Under the pieces are notes generated by a model. The model searched no databases and had not been told where the DNA came from. It worked only from the letters and a program-made list of their open reading frames with translations. A DNA stretch of 64,000 bases. It comes from Pomphorhynchus laevis (Eukaryota > Acanthocephala > Palaeacanthocephala > Echinorhynchida > Pomphorhynchidae). Numbering within the stretch: position 1 is the stretch's first letter; the number at the start of each line of letters is the position of its first letter. The stretch is taken from positions 1-64,000 of the forward strand of contig WNNJ02000623.1 of the NCBI GenBank assembly GCA_012934845.2. Reading direction: 5' to 3'. Shown one piece after another: positions 49,331-62,100 of this stretch. The translations under genes and the position numbers were made by a program.

Positions 49331-49852
49331 AATTCAGTAGTGGTCGTGGCCCGTAATTTATACTTGAACAAATATTTTGATCTATGAATGAATTGTCTTA
49401 TAGAGATTTTTCTAATATAATTATTTAAATTACACTAAATGCAAACACTTTGATCACCCAGAATGAGAACTGAGAAGCCCAGTAAAGAAACCTCTGATGC
49501 AGGAAGATGTCCATGTCTGAGAATGTATATGCTTTTATGCTACCAGATTAACGAGAAACAGTTTTTCACTCTTATAGTCTGCGCCTAGGGACAAAAAATT
49601 GTTCAACATTCAGTAATAACGATAGCATACCTTATTATATTAAAAAACAATTTAATCAAACTTAATGTGATAATTATCCTTAGTTAAGATAATTTGTTAC
49701 ACTTTTACAGGACATGCATTCACTTAAACACTTAATTGTTGTTTGAATCCTCTTTGTAACGCTGGAAAGAATAGTCTTTGTCATTATGCAATATAAGTTG
49801 TTAACTATGGAATTAAAATGTTTTGTATATTTTAAATTAAGGACGCTGAAAT
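49331..49852. other. AT-rich stretch
   Basis: No gene recognised. Confidence 0.4.
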
Positions 49853-49965
49853 ATATCAAGGTTTTAAAGAAAACAAGACGCAAACTGGATTTTTATTTAT
49901 TGAGCACAGGACACGCAATAAATAAAAATCCAGTTTGCGTCTTGTTTTCTTTAAAACCTTGATAT
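49853..49965. repeat. 50-bp perfect inverted repeat
   Basis: Arms 49853-49902 and 49916-49965 with a 13-base loop (agcacaggacacg). No mismatch in 50 bp. Not homologous to the other inverted repeats here. Confidence 0.93.
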
Positions 49966-50010
49966 TTAATGGAATCATTAAGTGATCCAAGACCACCGCT
50001 TCTATCGAGT

Positions 50011-50134
<124 letters not shown>

Positions 50135-50262
50135 TATGTTTTCCTCATGAAGAGGCATAAAATATATCCTCATCAGACTAAGAAATAGAACCGAATTATT
50201 CTTGCATTATTCAAAGTCGCTACGTATGCCCAGTCATCCTATATGTGACGACAAACTTCACA

Positions 50263-50304
50263 ACGGTATACGCGTTTCGCTCTAACGGAGCTCATCAGTA
50301 CCGT
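50263..50304 (-). ncRNA. Hammerhead ribozyme, unit 1
   Basis: Type I fold: stem I acggta/taccgt (6 bp perfect), ctgatga, stem II gctc/gagc with loop cgtta, gaaa, self-complementary stem III acgcgt, cleavage expected after GUA. A zero-loop stem III requires dimer pairing, as known for PLE hammerheads. Confidence 0.85.
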
Positions 50305-50724
50305 GACTTCTATAATCATCTATAGGCACCTAAGCACACGCTTAAATAGTGTTTAAAGCTCGAAAAACAGAACTACCTTTAATCTGAATCATCGGAGGGA
50401 ATTTAGCATAAGCTCTGTGCATGGCAGTGACTATTACAGTTTAACCATGCATCAGGCACTAAATTCTTTTTAATAGAAATGCTGTTTAACAGGGACACTT
50501 AAAAGTGTGCAAATATATAATTATAATTTGTTGTTACACCTGCCCTGGGACACTCACTAGTGTACTCATAAATATATCACTATGTATTCATCATGAAGAG
50601 GCATAAACACCAGGCAGCATTCTATATATCCTCATCAGACTAAGAAATAGAACCGAATTATTCTTGCATTATTCAAAGTCGCTACATATGCCCAGTCATC
50701 CTATGTGTGACGACAAACTTCACA

Positions 50725-50766
50725 ACAGTATACGCGTTTCGCTCTAACGGAGCTCATCAGTACAGT
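50725..50766 (-). ncRNA. Hammerhead ribozyme, unit 2
   Basis: Same as unit 1 except that stem I is actgta/tactgt, giving one U-U mismatch in the middle. Confidence 0.8.
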
Positions 50767-51188
50767 GACTTCTATAATCATCTATAGGCACCTTAGCACA
50801 CGCTTAAACAGTGTTTAAAGCTCGAAAAAAAGAACTACCTTTAATCTGAATCATCGGAAAGAATTTAGCATAAGCTCTGTGCATGGCAGTGATTATTACA
50901 GTTTAACCATGCATCAGGCACTAAATTCTTTTTAATAGAAATGCTGTTTAACAGGGAAACTTAAAAGTGTGCAAATATATAAAATATAATTTGTTGTTAC
51001 ACCTGCCCTGGAACACTCACTAGTGTACTCATAAATATATCACTATGTATTCCTCATGAAGAGGCATAAACACCAGGCAGCATTCTATATATCCTCATCA
51101 GACTAAGAAATAGAACCGAATTATTCTTGCATTATTCAAAGTCGCTACGTATGCCCAGTCATCCTATGTGTGACGACAAACTTCAACA

Positions 51189-51230
51189 ACGGTATACGCG
51201 TTTCGCTCTAACGGAGCTCATCAGTACCGT
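51189..51230 (-). ncRNA. Hammerhead ribozyme, unit 3
   Basis: Identical to unit 1 over all 42 positions. Confidence 0.85.
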
Positions 51231-51792
51231 GACTTCTATAATCATCTATAGGCACCTTAGCACACGCTTAAACAGTGTTTAAAGCTCGAAAAACAGAACT
51301 ACCCTTAATCTGAATCATCGGTGGGAATTTAGCATAAGCTCTGTGCATGGCAGTGACTATTACAGTTTAACCATGCATCAGGCACTAAATTCTTTTTAAT
51401 AGAAATGCTGTTTAACAGGGACACTTAAAAGTGTGCAAATATATAAAATATAATTTGTTGTTACACCTGCCTCTTCATGAGGCAGGTGTAACTGCCTCTT
51501 CATGAGGAAAACATAGTGATATATTTATCAGTACACCAGTGAGTGTCCCAGGGCAGGTGTAACAACAAATTATATTTTATATATTTGCACACTTTTAAGT
51601 GTCCCTGTTAAACAGCATTTCTATTAAAAAGAATTTAGTGCCTGATGCATGGTTAAACTGTAATAGTCAATGTCATGCACAGAGCTTATGCTAAATTCCC
51701 ACCGATGATTCAGATTAAGGGTAGTTCTGTTTTTCGAGCTTTAAACACTGTTTAAGCGTGTGTTAAGGTGCCTATAGATGATTATAGAAGTC

Positions 51793-51834
51793 ACGGTACT
51801 GATGAGCTCCGTTAGAGCGAAACGCGTATACTGT
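51793..51834 (+). ncRNA. Hammerhead ribozyme, unit 4 (inverted)
   Basis: Plus strand: stem I acggta/tactgt (one G-U), ctgatga 51799-51805, stem II 51806-51809/51815-51818, gaaa 51819-51822, stem III acgcgt 51822-51827, cleavage predicted after A51828. Confidence 0.85.
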
Positions 51835-52035
51835 TGTGAAGTTTGTCGTCACACATAGGATGACTGGGCATACGTAGCGACTTTGAATAATGCAAGAATA
51901 ATTCGGTTCTATTTCTTAGTCTGATGAGGATATATAGAATGCTGCCTGGTGTTTATGCCTCTTCATGAGGAATACATAGTGATATATTTATGAGTACACC
52001 AGTGAGTGTCCCAGGGCTGGTGTAACAACAAATTA

Positions 52036-52987
52036 TATATATATCTTCTTTATTAATATTGGTTTTATTCAGAATGAGGCTACCTGGATAAATTTGTTCG
52101 CTTATTGAATAAAAATTGTTTGACTTCAATACACATATATCATCAATGTATCGAAACATATATTTCATATGTTTATATTGTTTAGATTTAGTTTTTACAC
52201 AGTTATGAACAAATTCATATTCTATACAGCTTAAAAACAAGTCAGCTATAATTGGGCTACTATTACCTCCCATTGAAATTCCTTTTATTTGTCTAAATAT
52301 AGATGCCCCTACCTTTAAATAACTTTAATTTATTTAAATATTTAAAACCTCTATTAATTCAATTTTATCAATATATTTATATTTGCTTGAGGGTTTAATT
52401 TTTGTTAGATATGCGTTATAATTATTATAACATATATATGGATATTTTTTTCCGAATATAAGATTAATTAATTTTTCTAATGCTTCTCTAATATCTGCTA
52501 AGTCTAGATTTGTATAAAGCGTACAAAAATCGTACGTATTTATATTCTGAAAATTTATTCCTTTTGTGCGTTCTAAAATTTTTTTTGGAGAATTAATACT
52601 GAAATAGTGTTTTATACCAGTATTAATTTCGATTACCTTGCAATATTTCTTGAAGTGTGCTTTAATTACTTTAACTATTTTATTTATATAAACCGAAAGC
52701 GGTGTTAATGTACATTTAAAAGCACTACATATGAACTTAGGTTTTATTGGATTTTTATGTAATTTTGGATTCCAATATAAGATAGGTATAATTTTATTAT
52801 CTGATTCAACCTTTATACCCTTCTTATGCATTCTAGAAAAATTACTTGAAATAATTGTTTCTAAACTTAACTCACTACATTCATATGTTGAATTTACATT
52901 TAAATCATTATAATTAACCTCTTTCATCAGTATATCATAATAAAGCTTTTCGCATATAAAGACAAAGTTAATTACTAGCTTTATCAT
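52036..52987 (-). pseudogene. PLE reverse transcriptase (copy 2)
   Basis: Frame 52987-52334 (217 residues): NFVFICEKLYYDILMKEVNY, YWNPKLHKNPIKPKFICSAF, HFKKYCKVIEINTGIKHYF and INTYDFCTLYTNLDLADI. After a frame change, 52273 onward reads GISMGG-like MGGNSSPIIADLFLSCIEY, YMFRYIDDICVLKSN (catalytic Asp pair) and GSLILNKTNIN. The last 30 residues of that frame come from the adjoining repeat unit, not from RT. Confidence 0.82.
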
Positions 52988-53770
52988 AAGTTGCTATTAT
53001 ATAGTTATCCTTTAATTTAGTAAGTTCTTTATACATATCTTTATTAATTTGATCTTTCCTTTTATAATTGTTTGTTATTTTCATTTTATCTCAAATTTTA
53101 TTTTCATTTTCTCTTTAGTTTTCCAAATGTTTATCTTTGATGTATTTTACTATTATTGTATTTTACTAAGCTTTTACTATTAATCAACTTATCAAAGTAA
53201 GCATTCAAGTCATTATATAACAAATTGTAAATTTTATTTTTATTGTTATTATTTAATCTATATAGATCCATGCAGGGCGTTTGTAGCCAGACGCAAGAAT
53301 TGTAAAACATGACAAATCACTAAATGTATTATTATTTATATTAAAAAAAATGTTTTTAATTAAAAAAATTAAAAAAATTAAAAAAATGTTTTAATCTATA
53401 TATTATTATCTATATATATTATAATCTATATTATTATTTAATCTTGCGTTTACTCGGCAATGGAACGTGACTTAATTGATGACTGAAATATTCAGCATTT
53501 TCCTTAATTCATTGTTTTTAGTTAATTCTAGATTATGAGTGCATATATGTTTATTTAGTTTATCAAAATTTAGACTTTTGCAATTGCATTCAGTTTCTAT
53601 GTTTCTAATATTATCATAGAATATTGATTTCAATTCTTTATTATAATTACAAATTTTTCGTTCTAATATCGGTAACAGCTTATACCTTATTTTAGGAATG
53701 TATTTACTTAAATCTGACCCTGTTATTTCTTTATTTTTAGAATTATATTAAAATCTACCTATATTTATGT
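52036..53770 (-). mobile_element. Penelope-like element, RT copy 2
   Basis: Minus-strand copy of the PLE at 35.0-37.0 kb. The 5' part (53770-53000) is broken and has an insertion of Cys/low-complexity AT sequence near 53270-53450. RT follows at 52987-52334 and 52273-52036. It stops inside RT after NKTNIN and joins an inverted hammerhead unit. It lacks the frameshift of copy 1 but has its own breaks. Confidence 0.82.
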
Positions 53771-54399
53771 TATCGAATCTAATATTACTTTAAATGTCTG
53801 ATAAGTTGGATTTCCCTTATCTTGTGTATGCTTATGATCTTAAACAGCGGATTGCAATTAACTTAATTACTTATTATGACTTACTACGGTGTGGTGTCAA
53901 GTTCATCGCCGGCTGGATTTGTGAGACAAGTATTAATAATATATAACTTATTTAGAGTGGACGTTTCGATTAAACGATCGCTTGCAGATCTACTAAAATT
54001 AAACACAAACAATATGCATTTAAGTAAAAATGTTTTTAAATATGAATATACAAAAATAAGATATTGTTTTTGGACTACAAAAGTTAAAAACGTTAAGAAA
54101 ATACACTTGGAAAATTGAAAACATGTAACAGTGCTTAAATGGGCTGATACGGAATTTCAAACAGATGAAACAACTATGGAGTATGCTCGACCACCAAAAT
54201 TTGAAGACTAACATACTAAACCAAAGATTTAATTGAGCATAAATCGGAGCATTTTAAGATATAACTCGAGGTAGTTACGATTCATCGTAATCTTGGAATT
54301 TCATGTGAGCAGGTTATATTTTGTCATCTCAACGCAGCGTTATACATGATGTACCTCATAGAAAAGTTATCAGCCCACATTTTTTTGTATTTTTATCAA
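53771..54399. other. Unassigned stretch
   Basis: A short frame at 53876-54118 has no recognisable motif. No gene supported. Confidence 0.4.
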
Positions 54400-54800
54400 T
54401 AAATTGTTGAAATTGCTCGATGTACCTTACTTAACTTATGCAAACTATTTGAAGTTGTGGAATGCGATCTTAACTGAACAAGACTGTTTGTCATTAAAGC
54501 GTGACTTGGATTTAGTGTATGAATTGATACTTATTACGAGAGTATCTTTAAACCTGGCAAATTGTAAGAATATAAGATTGGGCCGTGAATAAACAAGATA
54601 TTATACTTACGTAATTGATGTGAAAGAACTCGAGATCGTGACGACTCATTGTGATTTTAGAATTTTGATCGATTCATCTTTAAAGACACGACATCACTAC
54701 GATGTTCAATTAAGCTAGAAAAATGATTCACACTATCAAAAATTGTTTCTGAGTATAACTCAATCTTCGCTAAGGGTGCTATCCAACTTTCGATTCTTAA
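54400..54800 (+). pseudogene. CR1-like LINE RT relic
   Basis: Frames read TYANYLKLWNAILTEQDC (for YADDLKLW), LDLVYELILITRVSLNLANC and, after a break, IVTTHCDFRILIDSSLKTR, matching family C RT after its catalytic box. The active-site Asp pair is lost. Confidence 0.7.
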
Positions 54801-54818
54801 GCGACGCATCCGGCTGAG

Positions 54819-55520
54819 TTGGAGCCCACTAGTCATGTCACCTCGCGTGCATTCTGTAATCGAAACGGGCTCGTCTACTCTGCCTATCAGAGTCTAAATG
54901 GTTTAGCGTCCGGGTTATTAGGATGTGTAAGGGGTGATAGGAATACTCTCAGAGGTATGTTGGGGCATTGTGACATACTCCATTGTAATGTTCGCAGTCT
55001 TATATCGAAGGTAGATGAACTGAGATATAGAGTTCAGTTAATTCGTCCTAAGTTACTTGCTATCACAGAATCATGGCTATATGGTGATATTGTTGATAAT
55101 GAAGTCTCCATCCCTGGTTATCTGGTTTTCCGCAGTGATCGTGAAAGTGGAATAGGTGGAGGTGTTATTCTTTATGTGAGCAACGATGTGAAAGTAACTG
55201 TTCTTAGCACTTCTGATAAAGTCGAAAGTTTGTGGTGTCGGGTAAAATTCATGCATACCGCTCCGCTTGTTCTGGGGATAGTATATAGTTCACTCTTGGC
55301 AGCCACAGATATACTGATTGGGGAAGTAGAACTTTATTCTAAAGGTACCTCCAATGTTTTAATACTTGGTGACTTGAATATGCCTTGGGTTGATAGGAAT
55401 TCGTATACGGCTTTTCCTACTTGTGACCATGCTTCCTATGACCTTCTGGAGTGTATCATCTATTGTGGTTTAACTCAGCATGTCCAAAATTGCACTCGTT
55501 TTTCTAGTGATCACTATTAG
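54819..55520 (+). CDS. CR1-like LINE endonuclease, truncated
   Basis: 233 residues. APE motifs: CDILHCNVRSLISKVDELRY, AITESWLYGDIVDNEVSI, YLVFRSDRESGIGGG, SLWCRVKFMHTAPLVLGIVY and VLILGDLNMPWVDRNSY (LGDLN). Its N-terminus (FCNRNGLVYSAYQSLNGLAS) precedes the domain, as in family C. It ends within the domain at SDHY, where an oppositely oriented family C piece begins; 'gatcactattag' occurs on both sides of the junction (55510 and 55534). Confidence 0.82.
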   Translation: MEPTSHVTSRAFCNRNGLVYSAYQSLNGLASGLLGCVRGDRNTLRGMLGHCDILHCNVRSLISKVDELRYRVQLIRPKLLAITESWLYGDIVDNEVSIPGYLVFRSDRESGIGGGVILYVSNDVKVTVLSTSDKVESLWCRVKFMHTAPLVLGIVYSSLLAATDILIGEVELYSKGTSNVLILGDLNMPWVDRNSYTAFPTCDHASYDLLECIIYCGLTQHVQNCTRFSSDHY

Positions 55521-56757
55521 TTTTTCCAGTAGATCACTATTAGAGAGACCAATGGAATTCAAATGTTCAATAGACTCAACAAACGCTTCTGACGTTGTCA
55601 GAACTAAATCAAGGAGCGAGTTCCAAGAAGAACCAAGTCTAGTGAATTCACTGACGTGTTGAGATAGACAAAGTTCATTCATTGCATCAAGCAAAGCAAT
55701 TGATCCCGGATCAGTACCAGCGGTGCATGTGTATGTTACCCAGTTTACTGTAGGCATATTGAAATCACCAAGAATTAAAATATTAGGGGTTTAACTGAGA
55801 CGATCGAAAACATTTATAATGGAGTTTGTAGATGAACAAGAACTGTGGTATACAACAACGATGTTTAGTGAGAAAGGGGCATATATTTTACCCATAACAA
55901 CTCATTCAATTCATCGGAATCCTCAATAGTTAATATTAGCTGGGAGTGTAGATCATATCGTAAATATAGTCAAACACCCCACCTAAGCGAGTAGTTCCAT
56001 CACTTCTAAATAGGGCATAACCGTCCATCGCAATTTCATTGAAATTTATTTGAGGTTTTAAATGCTGTCCGTTACAACATTATTAGCGTATGTGAACGAA
56101 CCATTAGTACCTGAGTGGAAGAACACGGATGCATTAATCATACCGACACTACATCGCGGTGGGCGTCCTGTTGGAGGGAGGTATGTAGTCCTACCTAACA
56201 AATGTACAGACACCTCAGCACAACTTGAAAAATTTTGATCATTAAACCGTGTCCACCTGCATACAATATGTTTGATAACTCTGTCTTAGCGGCAGATAAA
56301 CGAATACGATCATCCCGGTTCAAATCTTTCAAAATGCGAATACCAGAACTTTTTAAATGGAAAGAATGGCGAAAAATGATGTCGACAGTATCAGACGAAT
56401 TCAGAGCGACCTTAAGCAATCGAGGACGATCATTATCCTTAAGCAATCGGCCTAATCTGAAAATACCGTGTGAATTTGTAAATCATACAGACATGCATGT
56501 TGACAATCGCGGAGAACAACAGATCGAATTAAATTAACATGCGCCAGGTCGTCATCAAGTCTGCATTAGTTATTAAGTGCTAAAGATTCCCTGACATTAC
56601 TGATTATAATACATTTATGCCTGTCTCCATATTTCAAAGACTGATCAGCTCTCACTTTCTGCATAACATTTCCCTGAGTAACAGATAGACGATCGGATTG
56701 AGTCTTATCTGTCTGTTGCTCTGTAATATCTAAAAATCGATCATCTATAAATCGATG
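55521..56757 (-). mobile_element. CR1-like LINE family C relic (endonuclease and ORF1)
   Basis: Minus strand: endonuclease frame 55757-55470 (FTRLGSSWNSLLDLVLTTSE, LNSIGLSNSDLLEKLIVIT), decayed endonuclease N-terminus to about 56060, then ORF1 pieces at 56446-56195 (RPRLLKVALNSSDTVDIIFR, ILKDLNRDDRIRLSAAKTEL) and 56757-56566 (YGDRHKCIIISNVRESLALN). Same layout as 15.1-16.3 kb. The 5' side is cut where L2-A copy 3 begins. Confidence 0.75.
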
Positions 56758-59051
56758 AGAGAACAAGAACTGCAATGTTTGGACTCATGTTGCCATTCCT
56801 TTCACTGACGAGGACAACGTTTCAGGACGGAATTTCCTCTGCGGCTTCTGTTGTGCTGCCCTCGTAGGTAAGCTAATGAAGCATAACCACTCAAACAATG
56901 AAGACGTTCTGGAGGCTAACGAAACAGAGTTGTGATTAATAAATAAATGATGTATCTTTGTCGATTCAGACTGCTGTTATACATGGACCATCAACAAACG
57001 ACAAAATATCTTCCAAGCTATCGTCGTCATCCGTTTGCTTACTAACACCTTCGTCATCTATAAATCCCGTTCTTGAAACTTCTTTCACACACTCCTCCTT
57101 TAACTACGGATAAAACTTCCCTTAATCTTCATCTTCCTAACAATGCAAACAGTAAAGGCATTCATCTCGTACCTCATTTTTCCTTTTCATCCCCACATCT
57201 AAATACATCTCATACCTCTTTCCTCTCTTCACGTACTCCTTACTCTACCTCCACCATATCACTTCTCAATAATTTACATCTTCCGTCAAAATAATCTCGA
57301 GTAACATTTCCGTTCAACCGATTCAACAATTCACTCCTGTCACACATGCTCCAACCGTATTACCTCTCAATAAATTATATCCTTCCGTCAAAATCATCTC
57401 CAGTAACATCTCCGATCAACCAATTCAACAATCCACTCCTGTCACACATGCTCCAAACTATCTTAAATCTTCACTTAACATCCCTGTCATTCCCATTTTT
57501 ATCTGCTCTTCTGCCTCTACTCCCACCAGATCTGTCCGTTCACCACTTCCACGTAATCGTTTTCCTTCGCGCGATTGATGCATTATCATATCTAACTTAA
57601 AGCTTCCCGAATTTGCTTCTCCTCAATGTCGCCTCGATGATTATGTATCTGCTTTCAGGTATATTCTTTCAACCATTCTTTATGATGATAATCCATCCCT
57701 TTTCAATAAAATCGCTCCTGTATTTTTTATCCGTTTAAACAAATCCACTAAATCCAATCATCTCAGTCCTCCACTCCTAAAAATCGTTTTCCGACATAGT
57801 TCACCTGCATCATTGGTACTCTCCCAACGTTTTAGACGTTTTACCACTTCGTCTGCTTGTCGTATCTTTCCTGACCGCTCCCCTTCTGATATTGCCTAGC
57901 TCAATTTAGCTCGCATTGAGAAACATGGACGTGAAACAAACGACGACTCATCCTTATCAATACATCAAATCAACGGAAATTTTCAAGTTGTACACGCAAG
58001 GCCAAAAGTCCGATGGTGTCCCATCTCTCAACCCTTGTCTTCTTCGCTAGTCGATCTCGCTCCTAAGCATACTTTTCGTCTTAGTATATTAACACGCGCT
58101 CCATTCTTCATAAAGCTGAAATGCTCCTTGATATATTCGATCAATTATCTATCGATATTCTATGCATTACTGAATCATGGCACTCTGACTTCGACGATCT
58201 TGATATTCGTCGTCCATGTCGCTCTGGCTGTTCTCTAGTTGAATCAGCTCGTCCAATTGCCTCTCTTATACCTACTGCTTCTAATCATGGCGGTATTAGT
58301 GCCATTGCTCGTCACCCAATGTCTCTACGTAAAATTAACATTAACATCCGTTACACTTCGTTCGAATTACTCATATGCAGATTATCAACTCCTTTCCCTC
58401 TGGAACTTGTGATTGTATACCGTCCAGGTTCAGTTGTCCGCTCACATATCTTCTTTAACGACCTTGCAGATCTTATGTCTCACTGTTCATTGTCCTATAC
58501 TCTTTCTTTTGTTCTCGGTGACTTTAACATTCGTCTTGATCGCCCGGCTGACACTGACTCTATCACTTTAACTATTTTTTTGATTTAAACTATAAATTAC
58601 TTTCAACAAGCCCAACTCATATTCTCGGCGGTGCTCTCGACATCACTGATGTTCCTAACTGCTTAAATGACTATACCTCCTTGTCAATTACTGATCCTGG
58701 TTTGTCCGATCATTTCCTTGACACTCTAACTCTTACTCGTCCCCATCCTCCTTCTCCGCGTCCACCATTATCCACACCAAGCCGACCCTGGAAACTTCTC
58801 GATATCCCTATTCTCTGCACAGCCTTACTCAATTCTTCACTCTTTTCACTTCCTCTTAACTATCTCTCTCCGGATGATCTCTTCATTCTGGTTTATTCTG
58901 AACTTACGAACATCTTAATAACCTTCTGCCTATTCGACCACGACGTTTTCAGCGGTCGCGCCATGCTCCTTGGTTCGATTCAAACTGTAGTCTTTCTAAG
59001 CGTCGGCTCCGTCACTCTTTTCGTGTGTTTAATCGCTTTCTTAAACGTTCT
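56758..59051 (+). mobile_element. L2-like family A, copy 3 (5' part)
   Basis: 5'-truncated within the ORF1 finger (NKNCNVW-type text near 56762). ORF1 remnant runs to about 58010, endonuclease frames 58035-58238 and 58121-58588 (ILCITESWHSDFDDLDI, VIVYRPGSVVRSH, FVLGDFNIRLDRPAD) and 58681-59109 (LSDHFLDTLTLTR). About 10% diverged from copies 1 and 2. Interrupted at 59051 by a Ty3/gypsy element and resumed at 63009. Confidence 0.85.
59047..59051. repeat. 5-bp target duplication of Ty3/gypsy element, left
   Basis: gttct, repeated at 63004-63008. Confidence 0.8.
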
Positions 59052-59135
59052 TGTACCGGGTAAATTCAAGCAGAGAAGAATAGGCTTTATTCTAATACAT
59101 CTAGAATAACAAGTCAAAAGGTAAGTATCATTACA
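59052..59135 (-). repeat. 3' LTR of Ty3/gypsy element
   Basis: 84 bp, starts TGTA and ends TACA in both directions of reading; unusually short for an LTR. Confidence 0.88.
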
Positions 59136-62100
59136 TTCTCCCCACGACATAATCATTTAAGTACGCAGGACTTCTTCGATTTCTTTGAGGTCGTAGTTCC
59201 CCATTTTCAGAACGATTGAAGTATCTCGTAGGGTAGTTGCTCTGGCACGTATTATCAGTATTTAAGAGAAATGATTCATCCTGTCTGGATAGTTCGTTTT
59301 CCTCGTTGTGATTGACCGTCTCATCGATATACTTCGTTGCATCCAAGTTTTCAGGGTTGACAGTGATTTCATCAGAACGCTTATCTGAACGTGAATGAGA
59401 ATTGCTATTTACTGTTGAATGGTCATTTATTGATGCCTGATCACACATTTTATCGCCATCGTATAAATTTAAAGTTTCAAGGTCAAAGGGAATGTCTCCA
59501 TCGGACGAGTTGACATTGAGGTTTTCGTCGACTCTGGGATACGGGGATAAATGTCGAGTTGATATATATATATCTCCCTCCCGTTTTGTAACTTCACGAG
59601 AGCAAAATTGGGATTGGCGTACACAATTTCAGCTTTTTCCACAGGGTTCTCGTATTTGTTCGTTTTATTAAAGCGTCTTATTAAGACTGGGCCAGGGTTT
59701 GATAACCAAGACGGAAGATCATGACCATTTATAGAGCGTCGGCTGAATGTAAAGAGTCGTTCATGTGGTGTGTGGTTCGTGGCAGTACACAGAAGTGATC
59801 GAATAGCGTTGAGACATTGTGGTAATACACTTTGCCACTCATGTTTTCTTTCCGAGGTCATGTAAACGCAATGATATTGCCTTCCATAGTACACCATTAA
59901 GGCGCTCGACTTGACCATTGCCAGCAGGGTTGTATGAACTTGAATGAGTAATCGCCACCCCGTGATGAGAGAGGAATGACTGGATTTCCTTAGAGGTAAA
60001 AGCCGTACCTTGATCAGAATGGATTGAAGCAGGTGAACCGAAAATTGAAAAGATCTGGGTTAAACCGTCTATGACAGTGTGTAGTCATATCAGAACATGG
60101 AAAGACAAAGGGGAATCTGCTATACTCGTCAATGACGGTTAACAAATACCTTTTATTGTTCTTTGTAGGAATTGGGCCCTTAAAATCCATAGACAAGCGT
60201 TCAAATGGCATACTTGATTTTATGAGTTTAGCCTCAGGTGGACGAAAAAATCTTGGTTTCAATAAAGCGCAGCTTTTGCACTCGCTTGAAATATTCCTAA
60301 CATCCGAGAGGGAAAATGGGAGGTTCCGTTTTTGCACGAAATGCCAAAGGCGAGTAATTCCCGGGTGGCATAATTGACTATGGACTTTACGAAGATGCTG
60401 AAGATCATGATTGGTGAATGAGACAGAGTTGCAGAACGCGTCGCGAGAAAGAGCGTCAGCGGCATGATTGAGCTTCCCAGCTCGGTACTGGATATCAAAT
60501 TTAAATTGGGACAACTCCAAACGCCATCTTAATATCTTGTCGTTCTTTATTTTGTTGTTGTGAGCACTGAACATGTATGAAACAGAATGCTGATCCGTAA
60601 TAATCTTGAATGGTTGGATGTACAAATAGTGTCTCCAGTATCTTAACGCTTCAACAATAGCCAGCGTTTCCTTTTCAATGGCGGTGAATCGTTTCGCGTT
60701 TTTGTCGAGAGATCTTGAAAAGAAGGCGACAGGCTTACTATTTTGAGACAAACAAGCTCCAATCGATCGCTCACTTGCGTCTGTCTCTATCGTGAATGGC
60801 AATTCAAAGTCGATGGTTGACAAAGTGGCTTCAGCTATACGTTCCTTCAAAGTATGGAAAGCTTTCAGTGCAGAATGAGATAATGGGAAAGACTGAGAAT
60901 CAATTAGAGGACGAATCAACTTTGAGAAATCTTTAATCCAGGAACTGTAGTAGGCGAACAAACCAACAATACGCTTTAAGGATGCTGCGTTGTTGGGTTC
61001 CTCAAGGGAAGAAACTGAACTCACGCGATTGGGGTCAGGGGACATTTTTCCTTTAGAAATTTGGTAACCAAGTATTCGTATACATGAAGACGCGAACACA
61101 CACTTTGAATTGTTCAAGATTATATTGTATTTTGTGGCTACGTTTAGAAAACGCTTCAGGTTACTGTCATGTTGCTCTTTACTTCTTCCGCCGATCACGA
61201 CATCATCCAGATAAGCGTAGGTGTCTGTCAACTTCTCTCTATTAATTATCCCATTGATAACTCGTTGAAAAGCAGGAACGGCGTTTGTGAGACCGAATGG
61301 TAGACGATTGAAGTGATATAAGGATCCATTCGCCTCGAAAGCAGTATAATGACGCTCGTCACTGCGCAGCAAAATCTGATGGTAAGCTGATTTAAGATCG
61401 AGACAACTGTAAAAGGAATATGGAGCTAATTTGTTGATAAAATCATCAATTCGTGGAAGTGGGAAGGCGTCGAGCTGAGTAAATTTATTGACAGTTTCCG
61501 AATAGTCAACAACCATCCGTCTCTTTTGGTTCTGATTGACAATGAGTACTTGAGCGCGCCAGGGCGATTGACTTGGTTCGATAATTTCGTCGGATAATAG
61601 TTGTTTGATTTGGCTGTCAATGAACTTTTCATCGTACGGATTTCTTCTACGAGATTTTGTTGCGATAGGATGGATGAATTCGTCCAGAAATTTGAATAGC
61701 TGAGGAGATTCAACTGTCAAAGCTTCTGCAGCTCCAATTGTAAAACAAGGTTCGGAACCGTTGAATTTCATAAGTAACGAAGTGTGTCTTGAAAGGAATG
61801 GCCGGCCAAGTATAACATCCGAACATAAAGACGACAAAATATGGAATTTTATATTCTTGTAAGGTCTGCCATCAGCTGATATATCCGCTACCACGAATTG
61901 TCGTAATTTAGTCGAGAATGCGGTGTTCGCCATAGACACACGTATAGTTGAGGGGTTCGATGTCAGTTTGCACAAAGTGGAAATATCAGGTCTTATCAAA
62001 TTGAGTGCACTACCTGTATCAATCAACGCATTTAACGAAACCCCTTTTATACAAATTTGAATTGTTGGTAGCGTCGCGGCAGAATCTTGAAAGAAAGAAG

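Noticed and set aside
53876-54118. 80-residue frame SSSPAGFVRQVLIIYNLF
   Set aside because: No recognisable domain, AT-rich codons and no homologous copy in the window.
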